Positions 22,989 through 31,263 of a stretch of 35,562 bases of DNA are shown here, in pieces; position 1 is the first letter of the stretch; every line of letters starts with the position of its first letter. Under the pieces are notes generated by a model. That model was given only the letters and a program-made list of their open reading frames with translations, searched no databases and was not told the origin of the DNA. Location: positions 1-35,562 of the forward strand of contig JAGWHE010000009.1 of the NCBI GenBank assembly GCA_028866945.1. The letters are read 5' to 3'. This stretch comes from Nitrososphaerota archaeon. GTDB lineage: Archaea; Thermoproteota; Nitrososphaeria; Nitrososphaerales; Gagatemarchaeaceae. Both the position numbers and the translations under genes were made by a program.

Positions 22989-23794
22989 TACGCTGTCAGC
23001 CTCGCATGTTCCAGCGCCGATCCGCACCCGCAGGTGCGGTCCGCCGGGAGGCGCTTGACGAGCTGCTCGATCAACTTCCTCAGGTTCTCCAGGTTCCTGT
23101 TGAACACCTTGATGACCTCTTCATGCGAGACGGCCTTCACCGTGGGATCCCCCTCCAGCCCCGCATCGTAGTCTGTGACCAGCGAGATGTTGAGGAAGCA
23201 CATCTCCTGCTCTCTGGCAAGGACGACCTCCGGGTACTGGGTCATGTTGATCACATCCCATCCCTGCCTCGAGAAGAACCTGCTCTCGGCTTTGGTGGAG
23301 AACCTAGGTCCCTGGATTACCACCACGGTCCCTGCTGCGTGGAACTTCAGCCCGAGCATCTGCGCTGCCTCCACCGCCGTCCTCCTCATCTGGGGGCAGT
23401 ACGGCGAGGCGGTGCTGACATGGGTGGTGAGCGGCCCGTCGTAGAACGTGTCCTTCCTCCCCGTAGTGAAGTTCACGAACTGGTCGCAGAAGACGAGGTC
23501 CCCGGGCCCCACCTCGCTCTTCAGGCTCCCCACCGCGTTGGGGGCGATTATCCGGCCCACTCCGAGCTTCTTGAACGCGAACAGGTTGGCCCTGTATGGC
23601 ACCATGTGAGGAGGGAACTCGTGGTGGACCCCATGCCGCGGCAGGAACGCCACCTTCTTCCCTTCAACCTCGGAGAGCGTGACCTTCGCGCTGGGCTTGC
23701 CGTAGGGGGTCGCCACCGACACCCCGCGCGCCCCTTTCGCAAACTTGTAGAATCCAGAGCCGCCAAAGACGCCGAACTCCGCCCTCGGCTTCAC
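22988..23794 (-). CDS. mtnP: S-methyl-5'-thioadenosine phosphorylase
   Basis: This 268-residue enzyme cleaves methylthioadenosine, the by-product of polyamine synthesis, to adenine and methylthioribose-1-phosphate. It shows the phosphate loop FGGSGFY, PNAVGSLKSEVGPGD, MTQYPEVVLARE, and the adenine-specific TDYDAG with two Asp for N6/N7 contacts. A C-terminal CGCG pair resembles the Cys pair that forms stabilising disulfides in some archaeal MTAPs. The start is GTG 23794 with a TATA-like GATTAAATC (about 23817-23825) at leaderless distance. It is the first gene of the operon and supplies adenine for apt. Confidence 0.92.
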   Translation of the reverse strand: MKPRAEFGVFGGSGFYKFAKGARGVSVATPYGKPSAKVTLSEVEGKKVAFLPRHGVHHEFPPHMVPYRANLFAFKKLGVGRIIAPNAVGSLKSEVGPGDLVFCDQFVNFTTGRKDTFYDGPLTTHVSTASPYCPQMRRTAVEAAQMLGLKFHAAGTVVVIQGPRFSTKAESRFFSRQGWDVINMTQYPEVVLAREQEMCFLNISLVTDYDAGLEGDPTVKAVSHEEVIKVFNRNLENLRKLIEQLVKRLPADRTCGCGSALEHARLTA

Positions 23795-23893
23795 AGCCCG
23801 CCTCCCGGCGTTTCCGATTTAATCTTTTGACTTCACGCGAACCTTCCCGCCCTGCCAGAAGACTTGAAATACCAAGAACGGCGGATTCGTCCG

Positions 23894-24310
23894 ATGCCCC
23901 ATTCATACGAGGAGCTGCTCTCCAGGGCCAGGTCAGGGCTGGACAAAGACGCCAAAAAATCCGGAGCCCTCAGGCTGGAGCTACCAGAGCCGGACGTAAT
24001 CTGGGTCGGTAACAAGACCATCTTCCGGAACTACGCAGAGTTCCCCAAGCTCCTCAGGCGTGACTCGGCCCGGGTCCTGATGTACCTTGCCAAGGAGCTC
24101 GCGACCGCAGCCTCTCTCGACGGCGAAAGGGCGATCTTCATCGGCCGCAAAGACAAGGACTCCTTCGCGCAGCTCCTCCAGAGATACCTCAAGGAGGGCG
24201 TCGTCTGCCCGGTCTGCGGGAGCCCCGACACCCATCTCGAGAAGGACAAGCGCATGTGGTTCATGGTGTGCGAGGCCTGCGGGGCAAGGTCAGTGGCCAA
24301 GGTGGCATGA
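23894..24310 (+). CDS. Translation initiation factor aIF2, beta subunit
   Basis: This 138-residue protein is the beta subunit of the aIF2 heterotrimer that brings initiator tRNA to the ribosome. It has an N-terminal helix (SYEELLSRA), the central alpha-beta domain with TIFRNYAEF and DSFAQLLQRYLKEGVVCP, and a C-terminal zinc ribbon with C-x2-C pairs (CPVCG and CEACG). ATG 23894 is preferred over TTG/ATG-like earlier codons since an AT-rich box (TTGAAATACC, about 23862-23871) lies about 27 bp upstream. Its stop overlaps the ATG of the DUF424 gene. Divergent from mtnP. Confidence 0.95.
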   Translation: MPHSYEELLSRARSGLDKDAKKSGALRLELPEPDVIWVGNKTIFRNYAEFPKLLRRDSARVLMYLAKELATAASLDGERAIFIGRKDKDSFAQLLQRYLKEGVVCPVCGSPDTHLEKDKRMWFMVCEACGARSVAKVA

Positions 24311-24624
24311 CCCCCGACGGGAGGGGGTTCTCGGTAAGGACTGCCGAGTACAAGGGGACCATCCTTGTGAACATGTGCGACGAAGAGCTGGTGGGGAGGA
24401 CGGTGGAGGAGGGCGCCCTGAAGGTGCACCTCTCGAAGGAATTCTATTCGGGGGAGGTCGTCGACAAGGGGGAGGCTCTCAGGCTCATCCGCACCTGCTC
24501 GGTCATCAACCTCGCGGGGACGAGGTCGGTATCCCTGGCTGTGGAGAACAAGATGGGTGCACCCGAGGCGGTGCGGGAAATAGACGAGGTTCCCTTCCTC
24601 ATGATCTACAAATTCGCGCGTTAG
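24307..24624 (+). CDS. DUF424 family protein
   Basis: This 105-residue protein is an archaeal DUF424 member, recognised from [23 protein letters not shown] and [17 protein letters not shown]. Function is not established; the family is strongly linked to aIF2-beta genes, which supports a translation-related role. ATG 24307 overlaps the aIF2-beta stop (ATGA), so it is translationally coupled. Longer reading to 24256 is rejected because it lies inside the aIF2-beta zinc ribbon. Its last 4 bp overlap the convergent dnaJ stop. Confidence 0.9.
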   Translation: MTPDGRGFSVRTAEYKGTILVNMCDEELVGRTVEEGALKVHLSKEFYSGEVVDKGEALRLIRTCSVINLAGTRSVSLAVENKMGAPEAVREIDEVPFLMIYKFAR

Positions 24625-25679
24625 GCCTCGAACTTCTTCAGCATCTCCTTCTGGGCGCCTGAAAGGTGCCTGGGAACCTCCACGTTAACGATGACGTACT
24701 GGCTCCCCTTCCCCCTTCCTCCGACCTTTGGGAGGCCCCTGTCCTTTATGGTGAACCTCTCCCCCGGCTGAGTGCCGCTGGGGATTTGAAGCACCGCGTC
24801 GCCGTAGAGGGTGGGGACCTTGACCTCGGTCCCGAGCATCGCCTGGATCGCATTGATCTTTATGGTGAAGTAGACGTCGCTGTTCTCTCTCACAAAGGTC
24901 TTGTGCGGCCTCACGTTCACGACGATGTAGAGGTCGCCCGGCGGGGCCCCTGACTCTCCCGCGTCTCCCTCACCCCTGAGCCGAAGCGTATGGCCGTCTT
25001 CCAGTCCGCCGGGCACCACGAGGCTGATCCTCCGCTTCCGCTCCATGACCCCTCTCCCCTTACAGTCAGCGCAGGGCGAGTCGATGGTGAATCCCCTCCC
25101 CCGGCACCTATCGCAAGCCATGACCCTGACAAGCCGGGCGAACCCCGCAGACTGGACCTTCTGGACCTGTCCGGTCCCTCCACAGGCCCCGCAGGTCCTA
25201 GGCGAAGTGCCGGGCTTGGCTCCGCTCCCGCCGCAGTTGGAGCACATCTCTGTCCTCGGGATTTCGATCTCCCTGGTCGAGTCGGACACAAGCTCCTCGA
25301 GGTTCAGTTGGAGGTGGTACGTGAGGTCCTCTCCCCTGCCCGGCCTGCCGCCTCCTCCGAAGAACTGCGAGAAGATGTCGTCGAACCCGAACCCCATCCC
25401 TCGGAAGAACTCGCCGAAGTTGACCCCGCGGAAGATGTCTTCCTGACTGTAACGCTGGTAGACCCCCTCCCTGCCGAACGAGTCGTACTGCCTCCGCTTC
25501 TCGTCGTCCGAGAGCACCGCGTAGGCCTCCGAGATCTCCTTGAACCGTTCTTCCGCCTCGGGGGACTTGTTCCTGTCCGGGTGGAACTGGAGCGCCAGCT
25601 TCCTGTAGGCGTCCTTGATCTGGTCCTTGGCGGCTCCCTTCGGCACGCCGAGTACTTCGTAGTAGTCTTTGGCAGCCAA
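24621..25679 (-). CDS. dnaJ: Chaperone DnaJ (type I Hsp40)
   Basis: This 352-residue co-chaperone stimulates DnaK ATPase and delivers unfolded clients. The J domain (1-70) has the HPD triad (LQFHPDRN). A Gly/Phe-rich linker follows, then the zinc domain with four C-x2-C-x-G-x-G repeats ([32 protein letters not shown]) and the client-binding C-terminal domains. All elements of a type I bacterial DnaJ are present. The start is TTG 25679, 11 bp after the dnaK stop, so it is the third gene of grpE-dnaK-dnaJ. Such operons in archaea are generally seen as bacterial acquisitions. Confidence 0.95.
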   Translation of the reverse strand: MAAKDYYEVLGVPKGAAKDQIKDAYRKLALQFHPDRNKSPEAEERFKEISEAYAVLSDDEKRRQYDSFGREGVYQRYSQEDIFRGVNFGEFFRGMGFGFDDIFSQFFGGGGRPGRGEDLTYHLQLNLEELVSDSTREIEIPRTEMCSNCGGSGAKPGTSPRTCGACGGTGQVQKVQSAGFARLVRVMACDRCRGRGFTIDSPCADCKGRGVMERKRRISLVVPGGLEDGHTLRLRGEGDAGESGAPPGDLYIVVNVRPHKTFVRENSDVYFTIKINAIQAMLGTEVKVPTLYGDAVLQIPSGTQPGERFTIKDRGLPKVGGRGKGSQYVIVNVEVPRHLSGAQKEMLKKFEA

Positions 25680-25690
25680 CCTGAGCGTCC

Positions 25691-27535
25691 CTACTTGCCT
25701 TCAGACACCTTGTAGTCGGCGTCGCTCACGTTCTGGGCCCCCTGCTGCGGGCCTGGCTCTGCCTGCTGGCTCCGGGCCTGCTGCTGGTAGACCGACGCCC
25801 CTACCTCCTGGAGGACCTTCTTCAGCGCCTCGTTCTTCTCTCTGATCTGGGCGGTGTCCTGGCCCCCTATCGCCTTCCGGAGCTCGGAGGCCGCCGCGTC
25901 GATCCGGCCGAGGTTCGCCTTGTCGACTTTCCCCTCGAGGTCGCGCTTTGTCTTCTCGGTCGTGTAGAGGACCGAGTCAGCTTCATTCCTCAGCTCCGCT
26001 TCATCTCTCTTCTTCTTGTCCTGGTCGGAGAAAGACTCCGCTTCCTTGACTAGCCTCTCCTTCTCATCCTTGGAGAGCTTCGTCGACGCGGAGATGGTGA
26101 TCTTGTTCTCCTTGCCGGTTCCTAAGTCCTTGGCTCCGACGGTCAGTATACCGTTGGCGTCGATGTCGAAGGTCACTTCGATCTGTGGGACTCCCCTGGG
26201 CGCCGGCGGGATGCCTGCCAGGTTGAACATGCCGAGGGACACGTTGTCTGCTGCCATGCTCCTCTCCCCCTGCACCACGTGAATGGTCACCGCCGTCTGG
26301 AAGTCTGCCGCGGTGGTGAACGTCTTGCTCCGCTTCGTGGGGATCGTGGCGTTCTTCTCGATGAGGTGCTCCGTTATCCCCCCCAGCGTCTCGACTCCAA
26401 GTGAGAGAGGGGTCACGTCGAGCAGGAGGATGTCCTTGATCTCCCCCGCCAGCACCGCGCCCTGTATGGCCGCCCCGATGGCGACCGCTTCCATCGGGTC
26501 AACCCCTCTTTCCGCGGGTTTACCGGCGACGTCCTCGACGAACTTCCTAACCAGCGGCATCCTCGTCATCCCTCCTATGAGGATCACCTTGTCCACCTGT
26601 TCGGGTGAAAGCTTCGCGTCGTTCATCACCCTCCGTATGGTCTGCTCCGTCTTCGCAACTATGGGCCGCGACACCTCTTCCAGTTTCGTCCTAGTCAGGG
26701 TGTAGTGGAGGTTCTTCGGCCCAGTCGCGTCGCTGGCGATGAACGGCAGGTCCACGTCGGTGGAGGTCAGGTTCGAGAGCTGGATCTTAGCCTGCTCCGC
26801 CGCTTCCTTGAGCCTGGCCATGGCCGTCCTGTCCGAACTCAGGTCCAGACCCGTCTTCGAGCGGAAATCGTCCAGGAGCACCTGGATCACCGCCTTGTCT
26901 ATGTCCGTGCCCCCGGTCTGCGTGTCCCCTGACGTGGCCAGCACCTGGAACACCCCCTTCCCGAATTCCATGATGGTGGCGTCGTGGGTGCCGCCTCCGA
27001 AGCTGAAGACCAGTATCTTCATCTCCTTCTCAGACTTGTCCAGCCCGTAGGCGAGAGATGCGGCGGTCGGTTCGTTGATTATCCTCACGACTTCCAGGCC
27101 GGCTATCTCTCCCGCATCCTTGGTCGACTGGCGCTGGTTGTCGTTGAAGTGGGCGGGGACCGTGATGACGGTCTTCTTCACCGGATAGCCGAGGAACACC
27201 TCGGCGTCGTGCTTGATCTTCTGAAGGATGTACGAGCTGAGCTGTTCGGGGGAGTAGTCCTTTCCAGTAATGCTGACGCGGTAGTCGGTGCCCATCTTCC
27301 TCTTGATCTCGAAGACCGTCCCGTCTGGGTTGGTGACAACCTGCCTCCTCGCGGGCTCTCCCACCAGGAGCTGACCGTCCTTGGTGAACGCCACCACTGA
27401 AGGGAACATCTTCCCCGCCGGGGTCGCTCCCTCGGCGCTTGGGACGACCACAGGCCTTCCTGCCTCCACCACGGCTGCGGCCGAGTTGGTGGTGCCGAGG
27501 TCTATCCCTATGATCTTCTCTCTTGCGCTACTCAC
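25691..27535 (-). CDS. dnaK: Chaperone DnaK (Hsp70)
   Basis: This 614-residue Hsp70 has an ATPase domain (1-375), the linker [13 protein letters not shown] (about 367-379) and a substrate domain, ending in a Gln-rich tail. Phosphate-1 GIDLGTTNS (10-18), the catalytic Lys region IKRKMG and INEPTAAS are intact. In phosphate-2 the usual DLGGGT reads SFGGGT (178-183): Ser178 replaces the Asp that helps position Mg and the nucleophile in Hsp70. HDATIMEFG follows. GGDDFD reads GGTDID. These changes may slow or alter ATP hydrolysis. GTG 27535 overlaps the grpE stop by 8 bp. It folds nascent and stressed proteins with DnaJ and GrpE. Confidence 0.96.
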   Translation of the reverse strand: MSSAREKIIGIDLGTTNSAAAVVEAGRPVVVPSAEGATPAGKMFPSVVAFTKDGQLLVGEPARRQVVTNPDGTVFEIKRKMGTDYRVSITGKDYSPEQLSSYILQKIKHDAEVFLGYPVKKTVITVPAHFNDNQRQSTKDAGEIAGLEVVRIINEPTAASLAYGLDKSEKEMKILVFSFGGGTHDATIMEFGKGVFQVLATSGDTQTGGTDIDKAVIQVLLDDFRSKTGLDLSSDRTAMARLKEAAEQAKIQLSNLTSTDVDLPFIASDATGPKNLHYTLTRTKLEEVSRPIVAKTEQTIRRVMNDAKLSPEQVDKVILIGGMTRMPLVRKFVEDVAGKPAERGVDPMEAVAIGAAIQGAVLAGEIKDILLLDVTPLSLGVETLGGITEHLIEKNATIPTKRSKTFTTAADFQTAVTIHVVQGERSMAADNVSLGMFNLAGIPPAPRGVPQIEVTFDIDANGILTVGAKDLGTGKENKITISASTKLSKDEKERLVKEAESFSDQDKKKRDEAELRNEADSVLYTTEKTKRDLEGKVDKANLGRIDAAASELRKAIGGQDTAQIREKNEALKKVLQEVGASVYQQQARSQQAEPGPQQGAQNVSDADYKVSEGK

Positions 27536-28076
27536 TGACCTTCGCCTCTCCAGTGGCCGCTATTGACGCCAATTCAACTTTTACCATGCTGGGCCTGAGG
27601 ACCTGACCCCTGAACAAGAAGCCCGGCCTCACTTCCTCGACCACCATGTCGGTCCCCCTGGCGTTTCCCTGAGACTTTGCGACCGCTTCGTGCACCGCAG
27701 GGTCGAAGGGCCTCCCTACCGCCTCTATCTTCTCGACCCCCACGGCCCTGAGCGTAGAGAGCAGGTTCCGCTGAACCATGCCTATCCCCTCCATCAAGTC
27801 TGCCCGCTCAGCGCCTTTCTCCGCATGTCTCACTGCGAGGTCCAGCTCGTCCTGGACCACGAGGAGCCTGCTGATGAGCGACCTCGCCGCAGACTCGCCG
27901 GCTTCCTTCAGCTCCCTGTCCGTCCTCTTCCTGTAGTTCTCCAGGTCGGCCTGGGCGTACTTCAGTCGCGTAAGCAGCTCTGCGTTCCTCTCCTTCTCGT
28001 TCTTGAGCTCCCGCTCCAGCTCTCCGAGCGTCGCTTGTTCCTCATCCTGAACTCCTTCATCTTTCGATTCTGACAT
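27528..28076 (-). CDS. grpE: Nucleotide exchange factor GrpE
   Basis: This protein of about 182 residues exchanges ADP for ATP on DnaK. A long N-terminal coiled coil ([18 protein letters not shown] onward) leads to [16 protein letters not shown] and the C-terminal beta domain with [13 protein letters not shown] and [23 protein letters not shown], all family hallmarks. ATG 28076 is chosen; longer frames to 28139 would start inside the TATA region (TAAAATTTATACATATG, about 28118-28136). It is the first gene of the chaperone operon, divergent from rio1. Confidence 0.94.
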   Translation of the reverse strand: MSESKDEGVQDEEQATLGELERELKNEKERNAELLTRLKYAQADLENYRKRTDRELKEAGESAARSLISRLLVVQDELDLAVRHAEKGAERADLMEGIGMVQRNLLSTLRAVGVEKIEAVGRPFDPAVHEAVAKSQGNARGTDMVVEEVRPGFLFRGQVLRPSMVKVELASIAATGEAKVSE

Positions 28077-28153
28077 GTGAGACCAGCCGTTCCCGCAGGA
28101 ATATCCCGCGCCTTCGCTCATATGTATAAATTTTAACAACTCCTGGCTAGCGC
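28077..28153. promoter_or_regulatory. Divergent promoter region of grpE and rio1
   Basis: This 77-bp gap holds a strongly AT-rich block (CATATGTATAAATTTTAAC, 28119-28137) in a GC-rich setting. Read on the minus strand it gives a TATA box for grpE; on the plus strand TATAAATTTT lies about 25 bp from GTG 28154, fitting leaderless transcription of rio1. One shared TBP site could serve both genes. Confidence 0.55.
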
Positions 28154-28927
28154 GTGGCCGAGTCAGACGAGACCAGCAAGATGAGAGAGCGCCTCCTGCG
28201 CTTCGAGCGGGAGAGCAGGTACCTCAGGAAGGACTCGGATGAAAGGAAGGTCCTGGAGGAGGTGTTCGACAGGTCGACCCAGCTGGCCATCGAGGAGCTT
28301 ATCGCGAGGAAGGACCTGAGCGAGCTGTACGGGGTCGTCAGCGCGGGGAAGGAGGCCCGGGTCTATCGAGGTGAGGACAGGGCAAAGGACCCAGTTGCAG
28401 TCAAGATCTACCTCGTCTCAGCCTCGGACTTCCGGAAGCGCATGAGCTACATAGCCGGGGACAGGAGGTTCGGTAAGCTCCCGTCAGGCTCCAGGGACAC
28501 GATCTACCTCTGGACGCGGAAGGAGTTCAAGAACCTCCAGCTCGCAGACACCGCAGGGATCAGGGTGCCCAAACCACGCGCGTTCCTGAAGAACATCCTG
28601 ATCATGGAGTACGTCGGGGTCCCCCCGCAGCCAGCCCCAACCTTCGCCGAGTCCGAGGTGGACGAGGCCGACTACAAGTGGACCTTCGAGACCATCGGTA
28701 CGCTGTGGAGGAAGGCTAAGATGGTCCACGCCGACTTCTCAGAGTTCAACGTCTTCAAGACCCCCGAGGGTGACGTGCTCTTCGACATGGGGTCGGCCGT
28801 CCTCGCTACCCACCCCCAGGCCGTGCAATTCCTCAAGAGGGACGTCTCGAACATGGTCAGGTTCTTTAGGAAGCGCGGAATCTCGGGGAAGAGCCCCGAA
28901 GAGTGGGCAGAGGAGATTACCAGATGA
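28154..28927 (+). CDS. Rio1 family serine kinase/ATPase
   Basis: This 257-residue protein is a RIO kinase of the Rio1 group, acting in late maturation of the small ribosomal subunit. It shows the P-loop SAGKEARVY (63-71; usual STGKEA), catalytic Lys84, hinge MEYVG, the catalytic loop HADFSEFN (192-199) with Asp194 and Asn199, and metal-binding Asp211 in FDMGSAV. An N-terminal helical region (about 1-50) is typical of Rio1 rather than the winged helix of Rio2. The start is GTG. Its stop overlaps the ATG of the KH protein (ATGA), the archaeal Rio1-Dim2 pairing. Confidence 0.95.
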   Translation: MAESDETSKMRERLLRFERESRYLRKDSDERKVLEEVFDRSTQLAIEELIARKDLSELYGVVSAGKEARVYRGEDRAKDPVAVKIYLVSASDFRKRMSYIAGDRRFGKLPSGSRDTIYLWTRKEFKNLQLADTAGIRVPKPRAFLKNILIMEYVGVPPQPAPTFAESEVDEADYKWTFETIGTLWRKAKMVHADFSEFNVFKTPEGDVLFDMGSAVLATHPQAVQFLKRDVSNMVRFFRKRGISGKSPEEWAEEITR

Positions 28928-29523
28928 GCTTCGAGCAGGTCGTGCGGATTCCGGTCGAAAGGGTCGGCGCAGTGATCGGGAAGGAAGGGGCCACCAAGAG
29001 GTTCCTCGAAGGAGAGCTCGGGGTGAAGCTCTCCATCGACAGCCGGGAGGGCCTGGTGACCGTGAAGGCCGAGTCAGCCGTAAAGATCGACCCGTTCTCC
29101 GCAACCCGGGTGATCGAAGCCATCGGGAGGGGCTTCGCTCCGCAGAAGGCGAGGAGGCTGCTTGACGAGGGGACTGCGCTTGAGGTAATCGATCTGCGCG
29201 ACTACGCCGGCCACAGCGTCAACTCCCTGGAGAGGATCCGCGGGAGGGTCATCGGGCTGAAGGGCAAGTCGAGGAGGGTCATAGAAGAGCTCACTGGGTG
29301 CCACCTATCGGTCTACGGGAGGACAGTGGCCATCATCGGGGAGGCAGCAGAGGTCCAGCTGGCCTCCGACGCAGTCAGATCTTTGGCGACGGGGAGCCAG
29401 CACAAGACGGTATACAACACGCTGCAGAAGGCGCGGACCAAGAGGAAGATGGAGCGGATGTTCCTGTGGGAAGGGACGTCCCTGGAGACGATCGAAGAGA
29501 AACTCCGGAAACTCGAACATTAG
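28924..29523 (+). CDS. KH-domain protein, Dim2/Pno1-like
   Basis: This 199-residue protein has two KH domains, with GxxG loops at VIGKEGA (about 17-23) and VIGLKGKSRR (about 112-121), matching archaeal Dim2 (eukaryotic Pno1). It binds the 3' region of precursor 16S rRNA and can also contact aIF2-alpha in other archaea. ATG 28924 overlaps the rio1 stop, so the two ribosome-biogenesis proteins are translationally coupled. The C-terminal helix is basic (KARTKRKMERM). Confidence 0.93.
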   Translation: MSFEQVVRIPVERVGAVIGKEGATKRFLEGELGVKLSIDSREGLVTVKAESAVKIDPFSATRVIEAIGRGFAPQKARRLLDEGTALEVIDLRDYAGHSVNSLERIRGRVIGLKGKSRRVIEELTGCHLSVYGRTVAIIGEAAEVQLASDAVRSLATGSQHKTVYNTLQKARTKRKMERMFLWEGTSLETIEEKLRKLEH

Positions 29524-29576
29524 CATATATCCGGTTTACGTCAGTACCTGCGGGGCGGGCACTGGTTCCGGCAAAG

Positions 29577-29636
29577 ATGGAAATAGTCCTATTGGTATGC
29601 ATTCCAACGGAAGTAGACACGAAGGAGATGGCCTAG
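29577..29636 (+). CDS. Possible 19-codon mini-ORF upstream of topoisomerase VI B
   Basis: ATG 29577 opens a 19-codon frame (MEIVLLVCIPTEVDTKEMA) ending at TAG 29634-29636, one base before the proposed CTG start of topoisomerase VI B. A TATA-like CATATAT lies at 29524-29530. The ribosome-site-like AAGGAG for the next gene is inside its end. It could be a leader peptide that brings ribosomes to the weak CTG start, or chance; no family is recognised. Confidence 0.3.
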   Translation: MEIVLLVCIPTEVDTKEMA

Positions 29637-29637
29637 C

Positions 29638-31263
29638 CTGAGCAGCAGAGCGACGTTTGCAGAGATTTCACCGTCCGAATTCTTCTACCGCAACCGAGAC
29701 CTCGCAGGCTTCACCAACCCTGCGCGGGCGCTCTACATGGCGGTAAGAGAGCTTGTCGAGAACTCCTTCGACGCGGCTGAGCTGGCGGGCATAAACCCTG
29801 AGGTCTACGTCAGGATAATGGCGGAGAACCCCAACCCTGAAATCCCCGAGCCCAAGCCCTACCGCCTGACGGTCGTTGACAACGGGCCCGGAGTGGCGCC
29901 GCAGCACGTCCCCAGCGCCTTCGGGAAGGTGTTCTACGGCTCGAAGTACGTCCTGAGGCAATCGAGAGGGATGTTCGGGCTTGGCGGCACCATGGCCATA
30001 CTGTACGGCCAGATCACCACCAACCGCCCCGTGACGATAGTCTCCTCCCCGGACGGGAAGAGGAAGTACGGGTTCCAGATGATGATCGACATCAGCGAGA
30101 ACAGGCCGATGGTCCTGAAGCGCTTCAACAGCGACGCCGACGGGACTACGGGGACCAGGGTGGACATGATCCTCGAGGGGGATTACCTCCGCTCGTCACA
30201 GAAGATCGGGGACTACTTCAAGCAGACCGCCATGGTTGCGAGCTACGCCAACATCACCTTCGTCGACCCCCAGGGACAGGTCACCTTCTACGAGAGGGCG
30301 ACCACCTCCATGCCACCGGCTCCGAAGGAGACCCTCCCGCACCCCTACGGCGTCGACGTGGAGGCCCTCAAACGGATAATCAAACTTTCGGAGGAGCACG
30401 ACATGAAGACGTTCATGGTCACCCACTTCCACAGGGTGGGGGACAAGATCGCCACCAAGTTCCTCGAATTCGCGGGGATCAGCCCGAGGCTCCCGCCCAA
30501 GCGGCTGAACACGAACCAGATCGTCGCGATAGTGGACGCGCTCCAGCGGTTCCCCGACTTCCTCCAGCCCGACGCAGCCGTGCTCTCCCCCATCGGCGAG
30601 GAGATCCTGCTCACTGGGATCAACAAGGAGCTCCAGCCCGAGTTCTCGACGGTGGTCATGAGGCCGCCATCCTCCTACTCGGGGTTCCCTTTCCTCGTAG
30701 AGGTGGGGGTCGCCTACGGCGGCAAGGTCCTCCAGCCCGGGGTCAAGCTGTTCAGGTTCGCCAACAGAATCCCGCTGCTCTATGACGAAAGCTCCGACGT
30801 CAGCTTCGAGGTACTCAACGAGGAGGTAGACTGGCGCAGGTATCACGTCCCCCAGGACGCCCCGGTGGGGGTGATCACCCACATCGCGAGCACCAGGATC
30901 CCCTACAAGACGGTTGGGAAGGAGTACATCGCCGACAGACCAGAGATCCAGCGGGAGATCAGGAACGCCGTGAGGGAGGCGCTGAGGCGCCTCGGCATCT
31001 TCCTGTCGAAGAAGGGGAGCATGGAGGCGGTCCAGCGGAAGATGAACATCTACGGGAAGTACCTGCCTCTCATCGCCCAGTTCTCGACCGAGCTGGCGGG
31101 GAAGACGAGCCCGCCGGACTACAAGAGGCTGATCGGCGAGGGCGGGATGGTAGTTGAAGAAAACGAGGCGGCAGCTGCCGAGTCGGAAGCCGCCGGAGGA
31201 GTGGAGAATGCCAGCAAAGAAGAAGGCGACCAAGAAACAATCGACAAGTACGGCGGAAGCTAG
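29638..31263 (+). CDS. top6B: DNA topoisomerase VI subunit B (CTG start)
   Basis: This 541-residue GHKL-ATPase subunit clamps DNA and couples ATP to strand passage by the A2B2 type IIB topoisomerase. It shows the N-box RELVENSFDA, G1 box VVDNGPGV, G2 box GMFGLGGTMA, the central H2TH-like region and the transducer domain with RFANRIPLLYDE. An ATG at 29737 would remove family-conserved FAEISPSEFFYRN and LAGFTNPARALY. The frame upstream has no ATG, GTG or TTG before the stop at 29614, but CTG 29638 lies 10 bp after GGAG and aligns with the usual start (MSxxxxFxxxSPxEFF). A polar acidic tail (about 500-541) overlaps the A-subunit start. Confidence 0.93.
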   Translation: MSSRATFAEISPSEFFYRNRDLAGFTNPARALYMAVRELVENSFDAAELAGINPEVYVRIMAENPNPEIPEPKPYRLTVVDNGPGVAPQHVPSAFGKVFYGSKYVLRQSRGMFGLGGTMAILYGQITTNRPVTIVSSPDGKRKYGFQMMIDISENRPMVLKRFNSDADGTTGTRVDMILEGDYLRSSQKIGDYFKQTAMVASYANITFVDPQGQVTFYERATTSMPPAPKETLPHPYGVDVEALKRIIKLSEEHDMKTFMVTHFHRVGDKIATKFLEFAGISPRLPPKRLNTNQIVAIVDALQRFPDFLQPDAAVLSPIGEEILLTGINKELQPEFSTVVMRPPSSYSGFPFLVEVGVAYGGKVLQPGVKLFRFANRIPLLYDESSDVSFEVLNEEVDWRRYHVPQDAPVGVITHIASTRIPYKTVGKEYIADRPEIQREIRNAVREALRRLGIFLSKKGSMEAVQRKMNIYGKYLPLIAQFSTELAGKTSPPDYKRLIGEGGMVVEENEAAAAESEAAGGVENASKEEGDQETIDKYGGS

